Positions 1 through 9,488 of a DNA stretch of 42,448 nucleotides are shown piece by piece. The first letter of the stretch is position 1; every line of letters starts with the position of its first letter. The DNA comes from Tannerellaceae bacterium (GTDB lineage: Bacteria > Bacteroidota > Bacteroidia > Bacteroidales > Tannerellaceae). The notes beneath the pieces were generated by a model. It was not told the origin of the DNA. It saw only the letters and a list, made by a program, of their open reading frames with translations, and did not search any database. A program made the position numbers and the translations under genes. Location: assembly GCA_021203545.1 (NCBI GenBank), contig JAJQAZ010000092.1, positions 1-42,448 on the forward strand, written 5' to 3'.

Positions 1-45
1 CTCTTATAAAACAAACATAAGTTATAATCTGTCCAACTTTTGGGG

Positions 46-240
46 TGCACTTCAGAAGTGCTGGGTAGTGGTAAGTGTTAGATAGTGAGTGCTGTAGGCA
101 CGACAGAATAAAATAGTAACAAATGACTATATCGTAAATTGTGCCGTCCCTTCAGGACTCATAACCGGAAATGTGAATCAACACCCCAGCACTTCGTACT
201 GGGCTAGGACATACCGTCCTTGCAGGACTTAATATAACTC
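46..240. repeat. Dispersed intergenic repeat modules (copy 1)
   Basis: This gene-free stretch holds three modules that recur near 11,551-11,765. Module A (about 89-114) begins GTGCTGTAGGCACGACAG. Module B (about 137-162) contains GTCCCTTCAGGAC. Module C (about 183-232) contains AGCACTTCGTACTGGGCT followed by CCGTCCTTGCAGGACTT. The cores GTCC..GGAC and CAGCACTTCGTACTGG can form short hairpins. I see no reading frame of note. This is probably a mobile or REP-like repeat family of this genome; its function is unknown. Confidence 0.75.
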
Positions 241-257
241 GTGTAAAAGAATTAAAA

Positions 258-298
258 ATCCCGCTAAACATAAATTACTACCCGCGGTTTAACGGGAT
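258..298 (-). terminator. Rho-independent terminator of the uvrA transcript
   Basis: The arms ATCCCGCTAAAC (258-269) and GTTTAACGGGAT (287-298) pair over 12 positions with one G-T wobble. On the minus strand the stem is followed by a T-rich tract (complement of 251-258). It lies about 50 bases beyond the uvrA stop. Confidence 0.75.
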
Positions 299-350
299 CT
301 ATTTACATTACATCCACCTGATTTTTATGTTCTTTTGTTTTTCTGTCCGC

Positions 351-3221
351 TTAAGTCTTGTTACTCTTTCCTGCGGCAATCCGGAGTTCCTCCTTCAAAA
401 ATGGGGTTGTAAAACTTTTAGCTTTACTCTTTACCATTTCTTCGGGAGTACCGGAAAAGAGAACTTTACCACCGTTGCGGCCACCTTCGGGACCTATATC
501 AATAATATAATCGGCACTCTTAATGACATCCAGGTTATACTCAATCACAATAATCGTATTTCCTTTATCCACCAACCGGTTCAATACTCCCAGCAACACG
601 CGGATATCTTCAAAATGCAGCCCTGTAGTAGGCTCATCCAGTACATACAGGGTTTTACCGGTATCCTTCTTTGCCAGTTCGGTAGCTAATTTCACCCGCT
701 GGCTCTCACCACCCGACAGCGTCGTAGAAGGCTGACCCAGCTTGATATAACCCAACCCCACATCCTGCAACACCTTGATCTTCGACAGGATATGCGGCAC
801 ATTCTCGAAAAACTCAACCGCCATATTGATTGTCATATTCAACACATCGGCGATCGACTTTCCTTTAAACCGCACCTCCAGCGTTTCCCGGTTATACCGT
901 TTCCCGTGGCACTCCTCGCAGGGAGCCAACACATCCGGCAGGAAATTCATCTCAATCGTCTTATAGCCATTCCCTTTACAGGTTTCACAACGTCCGCCTG
1001 CCACATTAAACGAGAAACGACCCGGTTTATATCCCCGGATCTTCGACTCCGGCAAACTCACAAACAGGTTCCGGATATCTGAAAACACCCCGGTATAGGT
1101 AGCCGGATTACTGCGTGGCGAACGTCCAATCGGCGACTGGTCCACATTCACAATCTTATCCACATGTTCAATCCCGTCGATCGATTTATAAGGCAACGGA
1201 TCTTCAAGCGAACGGTAAAAATGCTGGCTCAATATCGGTTGTAATGTATGGTTAATCAGCGTAGACTTACCACTACCCGATACCCCGGTTACACAGATCA
1301 GCGTACCCAGCGGAAACTTCACCGACACATTTTTCAGGTTATTACCCGTAGCCCCTTTCAGGTGAATAAAATTGCCGTTCCCCTTACGCCGTTCGGCAGG
1401 CACGGCAATCTCCGTCTGCCCGTTCAGGTAAGCCGATGTCAGCGTATCTGCCTGTAACATCTCCAGCGGTGTTCCGGCAAAAACCACCTCACCGCCCAGG
1501 CGTCCGGCCTTTGGGCCCATATCCACCACATAATCCGCATTCAGCATCATATCCTTATCGTGCTCTACCACCACAACCGAATTACCGGTATCGCGCAATT
1601 GCTTCAACGAATTGATCAACCGCACATTATCCCGCTGGTGCAGCCCGATACTCGGTTCGTCCAGGATATACAACACATTCACCAACTGGCTGCCTATCTG
1701 CGTAGCCAACCGGATACGCTGACTTTCACCCCCCGACAACGTAGCCGAAGCACGGCCCATAGCCAGGTAATCCAACCCCACATCCAACAGGAACCGCAGC
1801 CGCGAACGGATCTCCTTCAAAATCTCCACCGCAATCTGTTGCTGTTTCGTATTCAAACGCCCTTCCAGGCCATCCAGCCACCCATACAGTTCGGAAATAT
1901 CCATCCCCGAAAGCTCCGCGATATTCTTACCGTCAATCCGGTAGTGCAACGCCTCCCGGTTCAGCCGCTGGCCTTGGCACTCCGGACAGGCAGACATCTT
2001 AATAAACTGCCCGGCCCATTTCTGTGCCGAAGCCGAAGCCTCCCCTTCCTGCTGCATCATAATATATTTAGCAACCCCTTCATACGAAAGGAAATAATTC
2101 GAACTATTACCCAGCGACGCATTTTTAATCTGTAACCGCTCGTCCGTACCATTTATAATATCATCCAGCGCCTCTTCCGGGATATTTTTAATCGGGGTCT
2201 TAATCGTTACCCCATACTTCTCGCAAATAGCCTCGATCTGCCAGAATATCAGCGAATTCTTATACTTACCCAATGCCACAATCCCCCCGTTATAAATACT
2301 CTTCGAGGGATCAGGCACAATCTTCTCCATATCCAGCAAGTTCACCTGTCCCAGCCCTTTACATTTCGGACAAGCCCCCTGAGGCGAATTAAACGAAAAA
2401 TTATGCGGTGCCGGTTCACTATACGAAAGCCCGGTAGCCGGGTCCATCAGCCGGCGGCTATAGTGGCGTATTTCGTCCGTCTCCGCATCCAGAATCAACA
2501 CTAGGCCGTCGCCCTGCTTCATCGCCACTTTCAGGCTCTCCTTCAGGCGGCGGGAATCGTTTTTACTCACCACCATTTTATCAATCACCACCTCAATCGA
2601 GTGCATCTTATAGCGGTCCAGCTTCATACCGTGGAGAATCTCCTTCAACTCCCCGTCTACCCGCACAGTCAGGTACCCTTTCTTGCGCACCTGTTCAAAT
2701 AACTCCTTATAGTGTCCTTTCCGGTTTCGCACCAGCGGAGCCAGCATATAAATCTTCTTCCCCTCATAACTTTCCAGTATCAGGTTCAGAATCTGCTCCT
2801 CGGTATACTTCACCATTTTCTCGCCACTCAGGTACGAATATGCCTCGCCCGCGCGGGCATACAACAAACGGAAAAAGTCGTACACCTCCGTCGTAGTTCC
2901 CACCGTAGAACGGGGATTCCGGTTCGTCGTCTTCTGTTCAATCGAGATCACAGGGCTCAACCCGGTAATCTTATCCACATCCGGACGTTCCATATTGCCC
3001 AGGAAATGACGCGCATAGGCCGAGAAAGTCTCAATATACCGCCGCTGTCCTTCCGCGAAAATCGTGTCAAAAGCAAGGGACGACTTACCACTACCGCTCA
3101 TACCGGTAATCACAGAGAGTTTGTTACGGGGGATAGTAATATCTATATTCTTTAAATTATGCACACGGGCACCCAATACCGAGATCAGGCCGCCCTCTGT
3201 TCTTTCTGTTTCTTTACTCAT
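351..3221 (-). CDS. uvrA: Excinuclease ABC subunit UvrA
   Basis: UvrA is the damage-sensing ATPase of nucleotide excision repair; as a dimer it loads UvrB at lesions in the cytoplasm. Seen here are an N-terminal Walker A (GMSGSGKSS, about residue 40), the UvrB-binding/insertion region, zinc-finger cysteines (CPKC, CPEC, then CETC...CEEC in the C-terminal half), a second Walker A (GVSGSGKST) and two ABC signatures (LSGGESQR), each followed by an LDEP Walker B. Length of about 956 residues matches the family (around 940). I chose the ATG at 3221; an in-frame TTG at 3233 would add four residues. The CxxH pair often seen after the RLLxAR motif is absent. The gene lies 28 bases downstream of the transglycosylase gene on the same strand and probably shares its transcript. 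Confidence 0.97.
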   Translation of the reverse strand: MSKETERTEGGLISVLGARVHNLKNIDITIPRNKLSVITGMSGSGKSSLAFDTIFAEGQRRYIETFSAYARHFLGNMERPDVDKITGLSPVISIEQKTTNRNPRSTVGTTTEVYDFFRLLYARAGEAYSYLSGEKMVKYTEEQILNLILESYEGKKIYMLAPLVRNRKGHYKELFEQVRKKGYLTVRVDGELKEILHGMKLDRYKMHSIEVVIDKMVVSKNDSRRLKESLKVAMKQGDGLVLILDAETDEIRHYSRRLMDPATGLSYSEPAPHNFSFNSPQGACPKCKGLGQVNLLDMEKIVPDPSKSIYNGGIVALGKYKNSLIFWQIEAICEKYGVTIKTPIKNIPEEALDDIINGTDERLQIKNASLGNSSNYFLSYEGVAKYIMMQQEGEASASAQKWAGQFIKMSACPECQGQRLNREALHYRIDGKNIAELSGMDISELYGWLDGLEGRLNTKQQQIAVEILKEIRSRLRFLLDVGLDYLAMGRASATLSGGESQRIRLATQIGSQLVNVLYILDEPSIGLHQRDNVRLINSLKQLRDTGNSVVVVEHDKDMMLNADYVVDMGPKAGRLGGEVVFAGTPLEMLQADTLTSAYLNGQTEIAVPAERRKGNGNFIHLKGATGNNLKNVSVKFPLGTLICVTGVSGSGKSTLINHTLQPILSQHFYRSLEDPLPYKSIDGIEHVDKIVNVDQSPIGRSPRSNPATYTGVFSDIRNLFVSLPESKIRGYKPGRFSFNVAGGRCETCKGNGYKTIEMNFLPDVLAPCEECHGKRYNRETLEVRFKGKSIADVLNMTINMAVEFFENVPHILSKIKVLQDVGLGYIKLGQPSTTLSGGESQRVKLATELAKKDTGKTLYVLDEPTTGLHFEDIRVLLGVLNRLVDKGNTIIVIEYNLDVIKSADYIIDIGPEGGRNGGKVLFSGTPEEMVKSKAKSFTTPFLKEELRIAAGKSNKT

Positions 3222-3249
3222 TTTCTTCTGCAAATTCCTAACTCTTCAT

Positions 3250-4221
3250 TTATTTCACCACCCAACGCGAATCGTGCACATAGGTATTGGGCGATTGGTA
3301 ATACATATCCGACTGCTCCGGTATCTGTATCTGGTAACTCTTTCCACCGGTTACCAGCTTGCGGTCACGCAGCCAGGTATTAAACCGTTTCAGATCGGCA
3401 TAATCCACACCGTGCTGTTTGGCAAAAGCAGCCAGATCATCAATATCCTTCGTTACCGTTACCGATTTGGTCTTAATCGGTTTATACAAATCCTGCGGTT
3501 TAATAACAAAACCATACTTATACGGATTCTCAAAAATCTGTTTAATCGCCATAATGCGGTACACATAACGCGAAGTCTCCTCCACCAGCCACATCTCAAG
3601 CGAACTATCCACCTGCTGTTTGGTAATCTCGCCTGTAATACGGCCCATACCGGCATTATACGAAGCCGCCACATTCACCCAGTCGCCATACTTCTTATAA
3701 GCCGAATTCAGATACTTACATGCAGCCACGGTCGATTTCGCCACATCGCTCCGCTCATCCACCGTAGTAGTAATAGTCAGCCCATTCTCCTTACCGGTTG
3801 TTTCCAGGAACTGCCACATACCCACCGCTTTGGCCGGCGATAACACCCGCGGGTCCAGATGACTCTCTATCACTGCCAGATACTTGAAATCATCGGGAAT
3901 CCCATACTCTTTCAGAATTGGCTCAATCACCGGGAAATACCGGTTGGCACGCTTAAAAAGCAACATGGTAGTTGCATGCAGATAGGTAAAACTACTCAAC
4001 TCGCGGTCAAACGACTCATGCCGGTTATACCGGGTCAGATCTACCTGCTCGCCGCAAAATTGTACTGACGACGGGATATTAGGCGTTGTAGTCAGTGCCG
4101 ACACCAACGGACGCTCTTCCTTTACCTTCTCCGAATCGTTCGAACTCATCGAAATACAGGCTGTCAGGCAAACAACTGCCACAGCCACAAAACTGATAAT
4201 ATTATTTTTGGACAATCTCAT
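3250..4221 (-). CDS. Lipoprotein lytic murein transglycosylase (SLT/MltD type)
   Basis: Predicted to cleave the glycan strands of peptidoglycan to anhydromuropeptides at the outer membrane's periplasmic face. The N-terminus is a lipoprotein signal peptide with lipobox LTAC (Cys22). The SLT domain spans roughly residues 85-240: the catalytic Glu is E119 in AVIESHLDP, followed by the family motifs GMWQF (134-138) and SYNAG (about 187-191). The last 70 residues (from about 255) look like one degenerate LysM-type module. It is 323 residues long and first in the pair with uvrA. Assignment to the enzyme class is firm; the exact Mlt subtype is not. Confidence 0.93.
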   Translation of the reverse strand: MRLSKNNIISFVAVAVVCLTACISMSSNDSEKVKEERPLVSALTTTPNIPSSVQFCGEQVDLTRYNRHESFDRELSSFTYLHATTMLLFKRANRYFPVIEPILKEYGIPDDFKYLAVIESHLDPRVLSPAKAVGMWQFLETTGKENGLTITTTVDERSDVAKSTVAACKYLNSAYKKYGDWVNVAASYNAGMGRITGEITKQQVDSSLEMWLVEETSRYVYRIMAIKQIFENPYKYGFVIKPQDLYKPIKTKSVTVTKDIDDLAAFAKQHGVDYADLKRFNTWLRDRKLVTGGKSYQIQIPEQSDMYYQSPNTYVHDSRWVVK

Positions 4222-4398
4222 ATCAAAATTCTAAATTTAGTACTCAGCATTCTGTTAATACAACCAAACAGGTTCAATTGTTTCTATCGCCGGCCGATAA
4301 TTCTACGAACTACTATCTACCAACTACTAACTACTCATTTTATAACTTTTCTCTAATCTAATTAGCTTTCAAAATTAGTATTTTATACCGACATACAC

Positions 4399-4406
4399 TA
4401 TCTTTG
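4399..4406 (+). promoter_or_regulatory. Bacteroides-type -7 promoter box (TATCTTTG)
   Basis: TATCTTTG matches the Bacteroidota primary-sigma -7 consensus TAnnTTTG and lies 21 bases before the ATG at 4428. No good TTTG -33 box is present at the usual spacing, so this is a half-supported promoter for the 4428-6895 operon. Confidence 0.55.
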
Positions 4407-4427
4407 CCCTAAATATTCGAGAAGCAA

Positions 4428-6218
4428 ATGAGTAAGATTAAGGTTTATTTACTGGCTTTTTTAGTAAGCTTAACTTGTCTGAATGTTTATTCACAAGGAC
4501 AGGTACCTACAGAAGGTTCTACATTTAACCACACGATAGAAAGCGGACAAACAGTTTACTCCATCGCCACCATGTATGGAGTAACCGTAGAAGACATTTA
4601 CGCCCTCAATCCCGGCAGCAAAGAAACCATCCGGATAGGCGAAACCCTCCGCATCCCCCAGCCCCGCACAGTCGAGGCAGTTACCCCGGACAACCCCGAA
4701 GGCAATTACACCTTCCACAACATCCAGCCCAGGGAAACACTCTATTCGCTGACAATTAAATATGGAGTACCCGCCTCTGCTATTCTGGAGGCCAACCCGG
4801 GCCTATCCGTATCAACCTTTCAGATTGGTAAAACAATCCGTATCCCGGTAAGCATCATTGAAGATATTCCCGAAACCGAATTCCGCACCGTCGTACGGTG
4901 GGTAGATTACCGCGTACCCAAACGGGAAACCCTGTACAACATCACCCGCAAATACAACATCCCCAGCGACGAGCTGATCCGGATCAACCCACAACTCAAA
5001 AACGGGATCAAAGAAGGAATGGTAATCCGCGTACCCATCCAGACCGACGAACCGGTAGCTTCGTCTACACCCCCTATAGGCAACGAACGGGAAGTCAATT
5101 CACTGCTCAACCAACGCCCCACTATGGACCGGGTAAACATGGTGAAAGTAGCCCTGCTCCTACCCTTTATGGAAAACAAAACCGAAGCATCAGACAACCG
5201 CTTTGTAGAATATTACGAAGGATTCCTGCTGGCCGTAGACAGCCTGAAAAACCTCGGAGTATCCACTGAATTATCTGTTTTTGACATCGGCGAAGGCATG
5301 GGTAACATAAACAGCATACTGGCGCAACCCTCCCTCCGCACTGCCAACATCATCATCGGAGGGGGTATGGACAACAACCAGATCGCAGCCATTGCCGCCT
5401 TTGCCCGGGAGCATAACATCAAATACATCATCCCCTTCTCGTCGGGCAACGACGAAGTGCTTTCCAACCCGGAACTCTTCCAGGTAAACCCCGCCATGTC
5501 GTACCTGTATCCCAAAGCTGCCGAAGCCGGATGCAACCTGTTTGCTACTTACAACATCATCTTCCTCAATGTAGACGATGCACAGGCTAAACCCGAATTT
5601 ACCACAGCCTTCAAAAACGGACTGCGCGAACGGGGAATCCCTTACAAAGAACTGACGCATACCCCGGCAACCTTTGCCAACGATCTGCTGGGTGTACTAA
5701 ACAAAGATACACGCAACCTGATCGTACCCTCTTCCAGCTCGCGCGAAGCACTCAATAAATTCCGCTCGCCGCTGCGGGGTATTGTAGATAACAATCCGGC
5801 CTACCGGGACAACATCAGCCTTTTCGGATACCCCGACTGGCAGGCATATATAGACGAAGCACTCGACGATTTCTACGCGCTGGATACCTACATCTACTCC
5901 AAATTTTATGCGCAGAACCTCTCCTTTGCCGTCAAAGATTTTTACCGCAAATACCGCGACTGGTACAGCAAAATGCCGGCCAACACATACCCCAAATACA
6001 GTTTGTTTGGTTTTGACAGTGGTATGTTTTTCATCAACGCGATCAAAACAAACGGCACCAATTTCGAAAACAACCTCGACAGGATTAAATACGAAAGCCT
6101 GCAAACCGGTTTCGACTTCAAACGGGTCAACAACTGGGGAGGATTCATTAATACCAACCTCTTTATCATTCATTATAACAAGCTTGACTACTCTATCACC
6201 AGAAGAGAAATAAAATGA
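4428..6218 (+). CDS. Secreted protein with three LysM domains and a receptor-like (type I periplasmic binding) domain
   Basis: Starts with a cleavable signal peptide (residues 1 to about 22). Three LysM modules follow at about 33-77, 91-138 and 156-203; each has the HTIESGQTVYSIA-like opening and ends with a hydrophobic-R-I-P strand. LysM domains bind N-acetylglucosamine polymers, so the protein should sit on peptidoglycan in the periplasm. Residues from about 235 to 590 resemble the Peripla_BP_6/amino-acid-receptor fold found in Bacteroidota LysM proteins; the ligand is unknown. The stop codon overlaps the start of the next gene (ATGA), so translation is probably coupled to the PorT-like barrel gene. 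The envelope role is inferred from the domains. Confidence 0.88.
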   Translation: MSKIKVYLLAFLVSLTCLNVYSQGQVPTEGSTFNHTIESGQTVYSIATMYGVTVEDIYALNPGSKETIRIGETLRIPQPRTVEAVTPDNPEGNYTFHNIQPRETLYSLTIKYGVPASAILEANPGLSVSTFQIGKTIRIPVSIIEDIPETEFRTVVRWVDYRVPKRETLYNITRKYNIPSDELIRINPQLKNGIKEGMVIRVPIQTDEPVASSTPPIGNEREVNSLLNQRPTMDRVNMVKVALLLPFMENKTEASDNRFVEYYEGFLLAVDSLKNLGVSTELSVFDIGEGMGNINSILAQPSLRTANIIIGGGMDNNQIAAIAAFAREHNIKYIIPFSSGNDEVLSNPELFQVNPAMSYLYPKAAEAGCNLFATYNIIFLNVDDAQAKPEFTTAFKNGLRERGIPYKELTHTPATFANDLLGVLNKDTRNLIVPSSSSREALNKFRSPLRGIVDNNPAYRDNISLFGYPDWQAYIDEALDDFYALDTYIYSKFYAQNLSFAVKDFYRKYRDWYSKMPANTYPKYSLFGFDSGMFFINAIKTNGTNFENNLDRIKYESLQTGFDFKRVNNWGGFINTNLFIIHYNKLDYSITRREIK

Positions 6219-6895
6219 TTAAGAAACTGATAACATGCTGCTTTTGCCTGCTCACAATTCCTGCGTTTGCACAAACACAGAAATATTTTTTGCAGGACAT
6301 ATCCATAGGCGGGTCGGCAGGGGTTGCCCTTGCATCGGTCAGCTTCTCGCCCACTGTGCAGAAAAACATGATGATGACCTACACCATGGGAGCCACCGCC
6401 CGCTGGATCACAGAAAAACATTGCGGCATCCAGCTCGAGGTAAACTATGCGCAACAGGGGTGGGACGAACAGTTTGAAGACCCGCAATATCACTTCAGCC
6501 GCCGTCTCAACTACATAGAAATACCCTTCATGTCGCACTTTTACGTAGGCAACCGCCGGGTAAGGGTCATCTTCAACGTAGGACCACAGATCGGGTACAT
6601 GCTGGCCGAATCTACCAGCCATAACCTGCCCGATCTGAACGAAGCATACGAACCCAACCGCCACAGCGAACAGCATACCAAAGCCATCGAACACAAATTC
6701 AGTTGGGGCCTGGGCGGAGGACCTGGCCTTGAAGTGCAAACCGGCATAGGCAATTTCATCATCGAAGGACGTTATTTCTATTCGCTGGGCGACATCTATA
6801 AAAACGGAAAAGAAGATTACTTCGCCCGCTCGGCACCACAAACGATCTACGTAAAACTAACCTATCTGATCCCTTTCCTGAAAAGATACAGATAA
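6215..6895 (+). CDS. PorT-like outer-membrane beta-barrel protein
   Basis: 226 residues with a signal peptide ending at AFA-Q (about residue 20). The mature part is a series of amphipathic strands with alternating aromatic residues and ends in LTYLIPFLKRYR. The pattern GVALASV...YTMGATARW...GIQLEVNYAQQGW is typical of the Bacteroidota outer-membrane barrel family related to PorT. It overlaps the upstream LysM gene by four bases, suggesting the two work at the envelope together. PorT proper belongs to the type IX secretion apparatus, but many paralogues do not, so no secretion role is claimed. Confidence 0.85.
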   Translation: MIKKLITCCFCLLTIPAFAQTQKYFLQDISIGGSAGVALASVSFSPTVQKNMMMTYTMGATARWITEKHCGIQLEVNYAQQGWDEQFEDPQYHFSRRLNYIEIPFMSHFYVGNRRVRVIFNVGPQIGYMLAESTSHNLPDLNEAYEPNRHSEQHTKAIEHKFSWGLGGGPGLEVQTGIGNFIIEGRYFYSLGDIYKNGKEDYFARSAPQTIYVKLTYLIPFLKRYR

Positions 6896-6925
6896 AAAAA
6901 TACGGATCCTCTATAAGGGCATCCC

Positions 6926-7432
6926 ATGGCACATATGAAAGCAATCATACGAAAATGGAAACCGGAAGATGCGGAAAGTTTAGCAAAATATGCCAACAAT
7001 CCCAACATCGCCCGTTTCCTGACAGACGGTTTCCCACATCCTTATACGATAGAAGATGCACACGCATACATCAAAATAGCTATACAACAGGACCCTGCTA
7101 CCCTCATGGCCATATCCTTGGACGGAGAAGCCATAGGCTCAATCGGGCTGGTGCTACAAACCGATGTATACGCTAAAAACATGGAAATCGGCTACTTCCT
7201 GGCCGAACCCTTCTGGGGACAGGGAATCGCAACAAGTGCCATAAAACAAATGGTAGAGTACGCCTTCCAAACATTCAACATCATCCGTATATTCGCCCGC
7301 CCCTTCGGCCACAACACCGCCTCCCAACGCGTACTACAAAAAGCCGGCTTCACCCGGGAAGCCCACTTCAAAAACACCATATACAAAGAAGGCACCTTCC
7401 AGGACGAAATATATTACGGGATTTATAAATAA
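6926..7432 (+). CDS. GNAT-family N-acetyltransferase (RimJ/RimL-like)
   Basis: 168 residues with the GNAT fold throughout. It starts with the IRKWKPEDAESLAKYANN-type helix and has the AISLDGEAIGSIGL strand. The acetyl-CoA pyrophosphate-binding motif A is EPFWGQGIATSAI (about 93-105), followed by VLQKAGFTREA. These features fit RimJ/RimL-like enzymes that acetylate protein N-termini or small molecules; the substrate cannot be read from sequence. Two ATGs lie three codons apart (6926, 6935); the first gives the full length. It follows the barrel gene by 30 bases on the same strand. The downstream hairpins at 7441-7492 may end its transcript but lack a T-run. Confidence 0.9.
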   Translation: MAHMKAIIRKWKPEDAESLAKYANNPNIARFLTDGFPHPYTIEDAHAYIKIAIQQDPATLMAISLDGEAIGSIGLVLQTDVYAKNMEIGYFLAEPFWGQGIATSAIKQMVEYAFQTFNIIRIFARPFGHNTASQRVLQKAGFTREAHFKNTIYKEGTFQDEIYYGIYK

Positions 7433-7560
7433 AGAAACTTTGTTCCCACACCTGATGCGTGACCGCATATGGAACATCCCGGCTTATCGGGAAGAACTAA
7501 CAGTTTATAATAAATAAAACAAAAAAACAATCGCGGACAATCGCTGCATCACTGGCCATC

Positions 7561-7585
7561 GCTGGCGCAGATTTAAATCTGTGCC
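7561..7585. repeat. REP-like palindromic repeat (GCGCAGATTTAAATCTGTGC type), copy 1
   Basis: A near-palindrome that pairs with itself (GGCGCAG...CTGTGCC). Related copies occur at 10575-10601, 16705-16732 and 21946-21971, all between genes or at gene ends. The 16,7xx copy has a perfect 22-base palindrome. It is a dispersed hairpin repeat of unknown function. Confidence 0.75.
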
Positions 7586-7642
7586 TATCCCCCCTGGATT
7601 ACAATGCCACCGGTCTCTCTTTTTTCCCTAATGGAAAAACAC

Positions 7643-7650
7643 TATCTTTG
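7643..7650 (+). promoter_or_regulatory. -7 promoter box of tag (TATCTTTG)
   Basis: TATCTTTG fits TAnnTTTG and lies 20 bases before the ATG of tag. The -33 position is a T-run rather than a clear TTTG. Confidence 0.55.
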
Positions 7651-7670
7651 AATAAATAAACAATACAAAC

Positions 7671-8258
7671 ATGGAAGACTTAATAAACGGGCGCTGCGGG
7701 TGGTGCGGAAACGACGAATTGTACATCAAATACCACGACGAAGAATGGGGAAAACTTGTTACTGACGATAAAACCTTGTTTGAATTTCTAACACTGGAAA
7801 GTGCACAGGCAGGACTCGCCTGGATCACCATCCTCAGAAAACGGGAGGGTTACCGGAAAGCCTTTCATAACTTCGATGTTCAAAAAGTGGCCCAAATGAC
7901 CGGTGAAGATGTGGAACAGTTAATGCAATTCGACGGAATTATAAGAAATAGATTAAAAATCAAGGCAGCCATCAACAACGCAAAACGGTTCATTGAAATA
8001 CAAAAAGAATTCGGTAGCTTCTACAACTATACATTATCCTTTTTCCCGGATAACCAACCCATAATAAACCACTTAAAAACACGAAGTGAAGGCGTTGCCA
8101 CCTCCCCGGAATCGGATGCGATGAGCAAAGACATGAAAAAACGAGGATTCAAATTCTTTGGCTCCACCATTTGCTACGCCCATTTACAGGCCGCCGGCTT
8201 CATAAACGACCACCTGGTAGACTGCATATGCAGAAAAAAGGAAATTCACACTTCATAA
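7671..8258 (+). CDS. tag: DNA-3-methyladenine glycosylase I
   Basis: Removes 3-methyladenine from alkylated DNA to start base excision repair. It is 195 residues (E. coli Tag is 187). The family opening RCGWCGNDELYIKYHDEEWG is present, placing zinc ligands at C9 and H22, 13 apart as in E. coli. The C-terminal ligands are H and C in NDHLVDCIC, four apart as expected. The central segment LTLESAQAGLAWITILRKR is the conserved helix-hairpin region with the glycosylase's base-recognition residues. It is preceded by its own -7 box and ends 8 bases from the convergent nucleotidyltransferase gene. Confidence 0.95.
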   Translation: MEDLINGRCGWCGNDELYIKYHDEEWGKLVTDDKTLFEFLTLESAQAGLAWITILRKREGYRKAFHNFDVQKVAQMTGEDVEQLMQFDGIIRNRLKIKAAINNAKRFIEIQKEFGSFYNYTLSFFPDNQPIINHLKTRSEGVATSPESDAMSKDMKKRGFKFFGSTICYAHLQAAGFINDHLVDCICRKKEIHTS

Positions 8259-8266
8259 ATAAACCA

Positions 8267-8961
8267 CTAAACAGACGTCAAAACATTTTCTACTTTTTTG
8301 ATAATACTTAAAAATCTATCCTCTGAAGTTTCATAAAAAAGATTTGCAATTATAGCTTCCTGATATAACTCCTTCTCTTTTATATCTGTTAATCTTTCTA
8401 TCAAAAATGATTTTACCTCTTTATCTTCTTCTGCTAACAACACATCATCCCAATCACTTCTATTATCCAAAATATATGTAATATCTTCAAAATCATGACT
8501 AAATCGAGGGTCCCCACCCCCTCTATCCTGATAAGCGGTAAACTTACTTGCCAAAAAAAGGATAAAGGCATAATCTGTATAATACAATCTTCTATATTTA
8601 CCTTTTGTAGATTCTGAAAACCTTTTTCAAACCATCTATTCGCAGGCGCCCAAGAGATTGGCCTGGTAGCCATAACATCAACTAAAATATCTTCATATTT
8701 GAACCGGCACATTACATCCAAATCTGCTGATTGTTTAAAACCTTTCTTTGTTAAAAGTTCTCGTATATGCTCTAACTCCACTATAGATGCAACTTTTATA
8801 CTTATATCTATATCTTTGGTTGGTCTTACATCATCTGCCGCCGGGTCATCAATATAAAGGCTAACAGTTGCTCCTCCAACGTAAATAATCTGTTCATTTA
8901 GTTCTCCCAATCCTCTTGCTATTTTTCGGATAATAGCCTTATTTATTAAGGTGTTTTTCAT
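8267..8961 (-). pseudogene. AbiEii-like nucleotidyltransferase, frameshifted in a homopolymer
   Basis: The first 130 or so residues carry the nucleotidyltransferase signature: VGGATVSLYIDD (GG motif, about 28-39) followed by PTKDIDISI with the D-x-D pair. This is the DNA-polymerase-beta-like fold of AbiEii/AbiGii toxins, which transfer nucleotides onto RNA or tRNA. The frame then breaks: one frame reads ...QIMPLSFFWQV and the other reads LASKFTAYQDRGGGDPRF, the usual continuation. Adding one T to the T7 tract (8553-8559 on the plus strand) restores ...PLSFFLASKFTAYQD and one protein of about 232 residues. It follows the HTH gene with no gap. It could be a true null allele, a phase-variable gene or an assembly error. 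Confidence 0.8.
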
Positions 8962-9474
8962 CTATCGCAATTTGTGTTTTAATTCCTTGACAGCCAAAAT
9001 ATATTCCCGTTTGTTACCTATCCGTATAGCATCTACCAAAGCTAACAATTCATAAAGTTTCTCATCTTTTAAACATGCTTTAGGAACATTTGGATACAAA
9101 GGTTCTATTGCAAAACCTCTGGAGTCTCCTTCCGCATATGGCCAGACAAAAACTTCATGACTCATTATTTTTTCCGATAAGGGAGGAACACTATGTGATG
9201 TTTTAATACCTCTTACTAATCCTTCAGGTTTAACCGGATATACATATTTCAAACCATATATTAAAAAATCTAATAACGCAGATTTTAAAACCCGTCTCTT
9301 ATTACTGGATACTAATCCGGCTAACAAGCTTCTGTTTAAAGATTCACTTACCTCACTTTGACTAATGAAAAGTTCATTTGCTATATCTTTAATATACCAC
9401 AACTTATTTTCGCAAAGAGTTATCTTTAATAAAATAACAATATCCTGAGGTCGCATGCCACTATGTTTCTTCAT
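8962..9474 (-). CDS. Winged-helix/MarR-like protein paired with the AbiEii-like transferase (candidate antitoxin)
   Basis: 170 residues. The first 70 form a DNA-binding winged helix: RPQDIVILLKITL, then LWYIKDIANELFISQSEVSESLNRSLLAGLV, which looks like a recognition-helix region. The rest is not recognised. Its TAG stop is followed directly by the ATG of the nucleotidyltransferase gene, the arrangement of two-gene AbiE-type toxin-antitoxin operons in which the first gene is a winged-helix repressor/antitoxin. A double palindrome just upstream (9489-9519) fits autoregulation. Sequence similarity to AbiEi itself was not established. Confidence 0.65.
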   Translation of the reverse strand: MKKHSGMRPQDIVILLKITLCENKLWYIKDIANELFISQSEVSESLNRSLLAGLVSSNKRRVLKSALLDFLIYGLKYVYPVKPEGLVRGIKTSHSVPPLSEKIMSHEVFVWPYAEGDSRGFAIEPLYPNVPKACLKDEKLYELLALVDAIRIGNKREYILAVKELKHKLR

Positions 9475-9488
9475 AAAAACATCTTTTA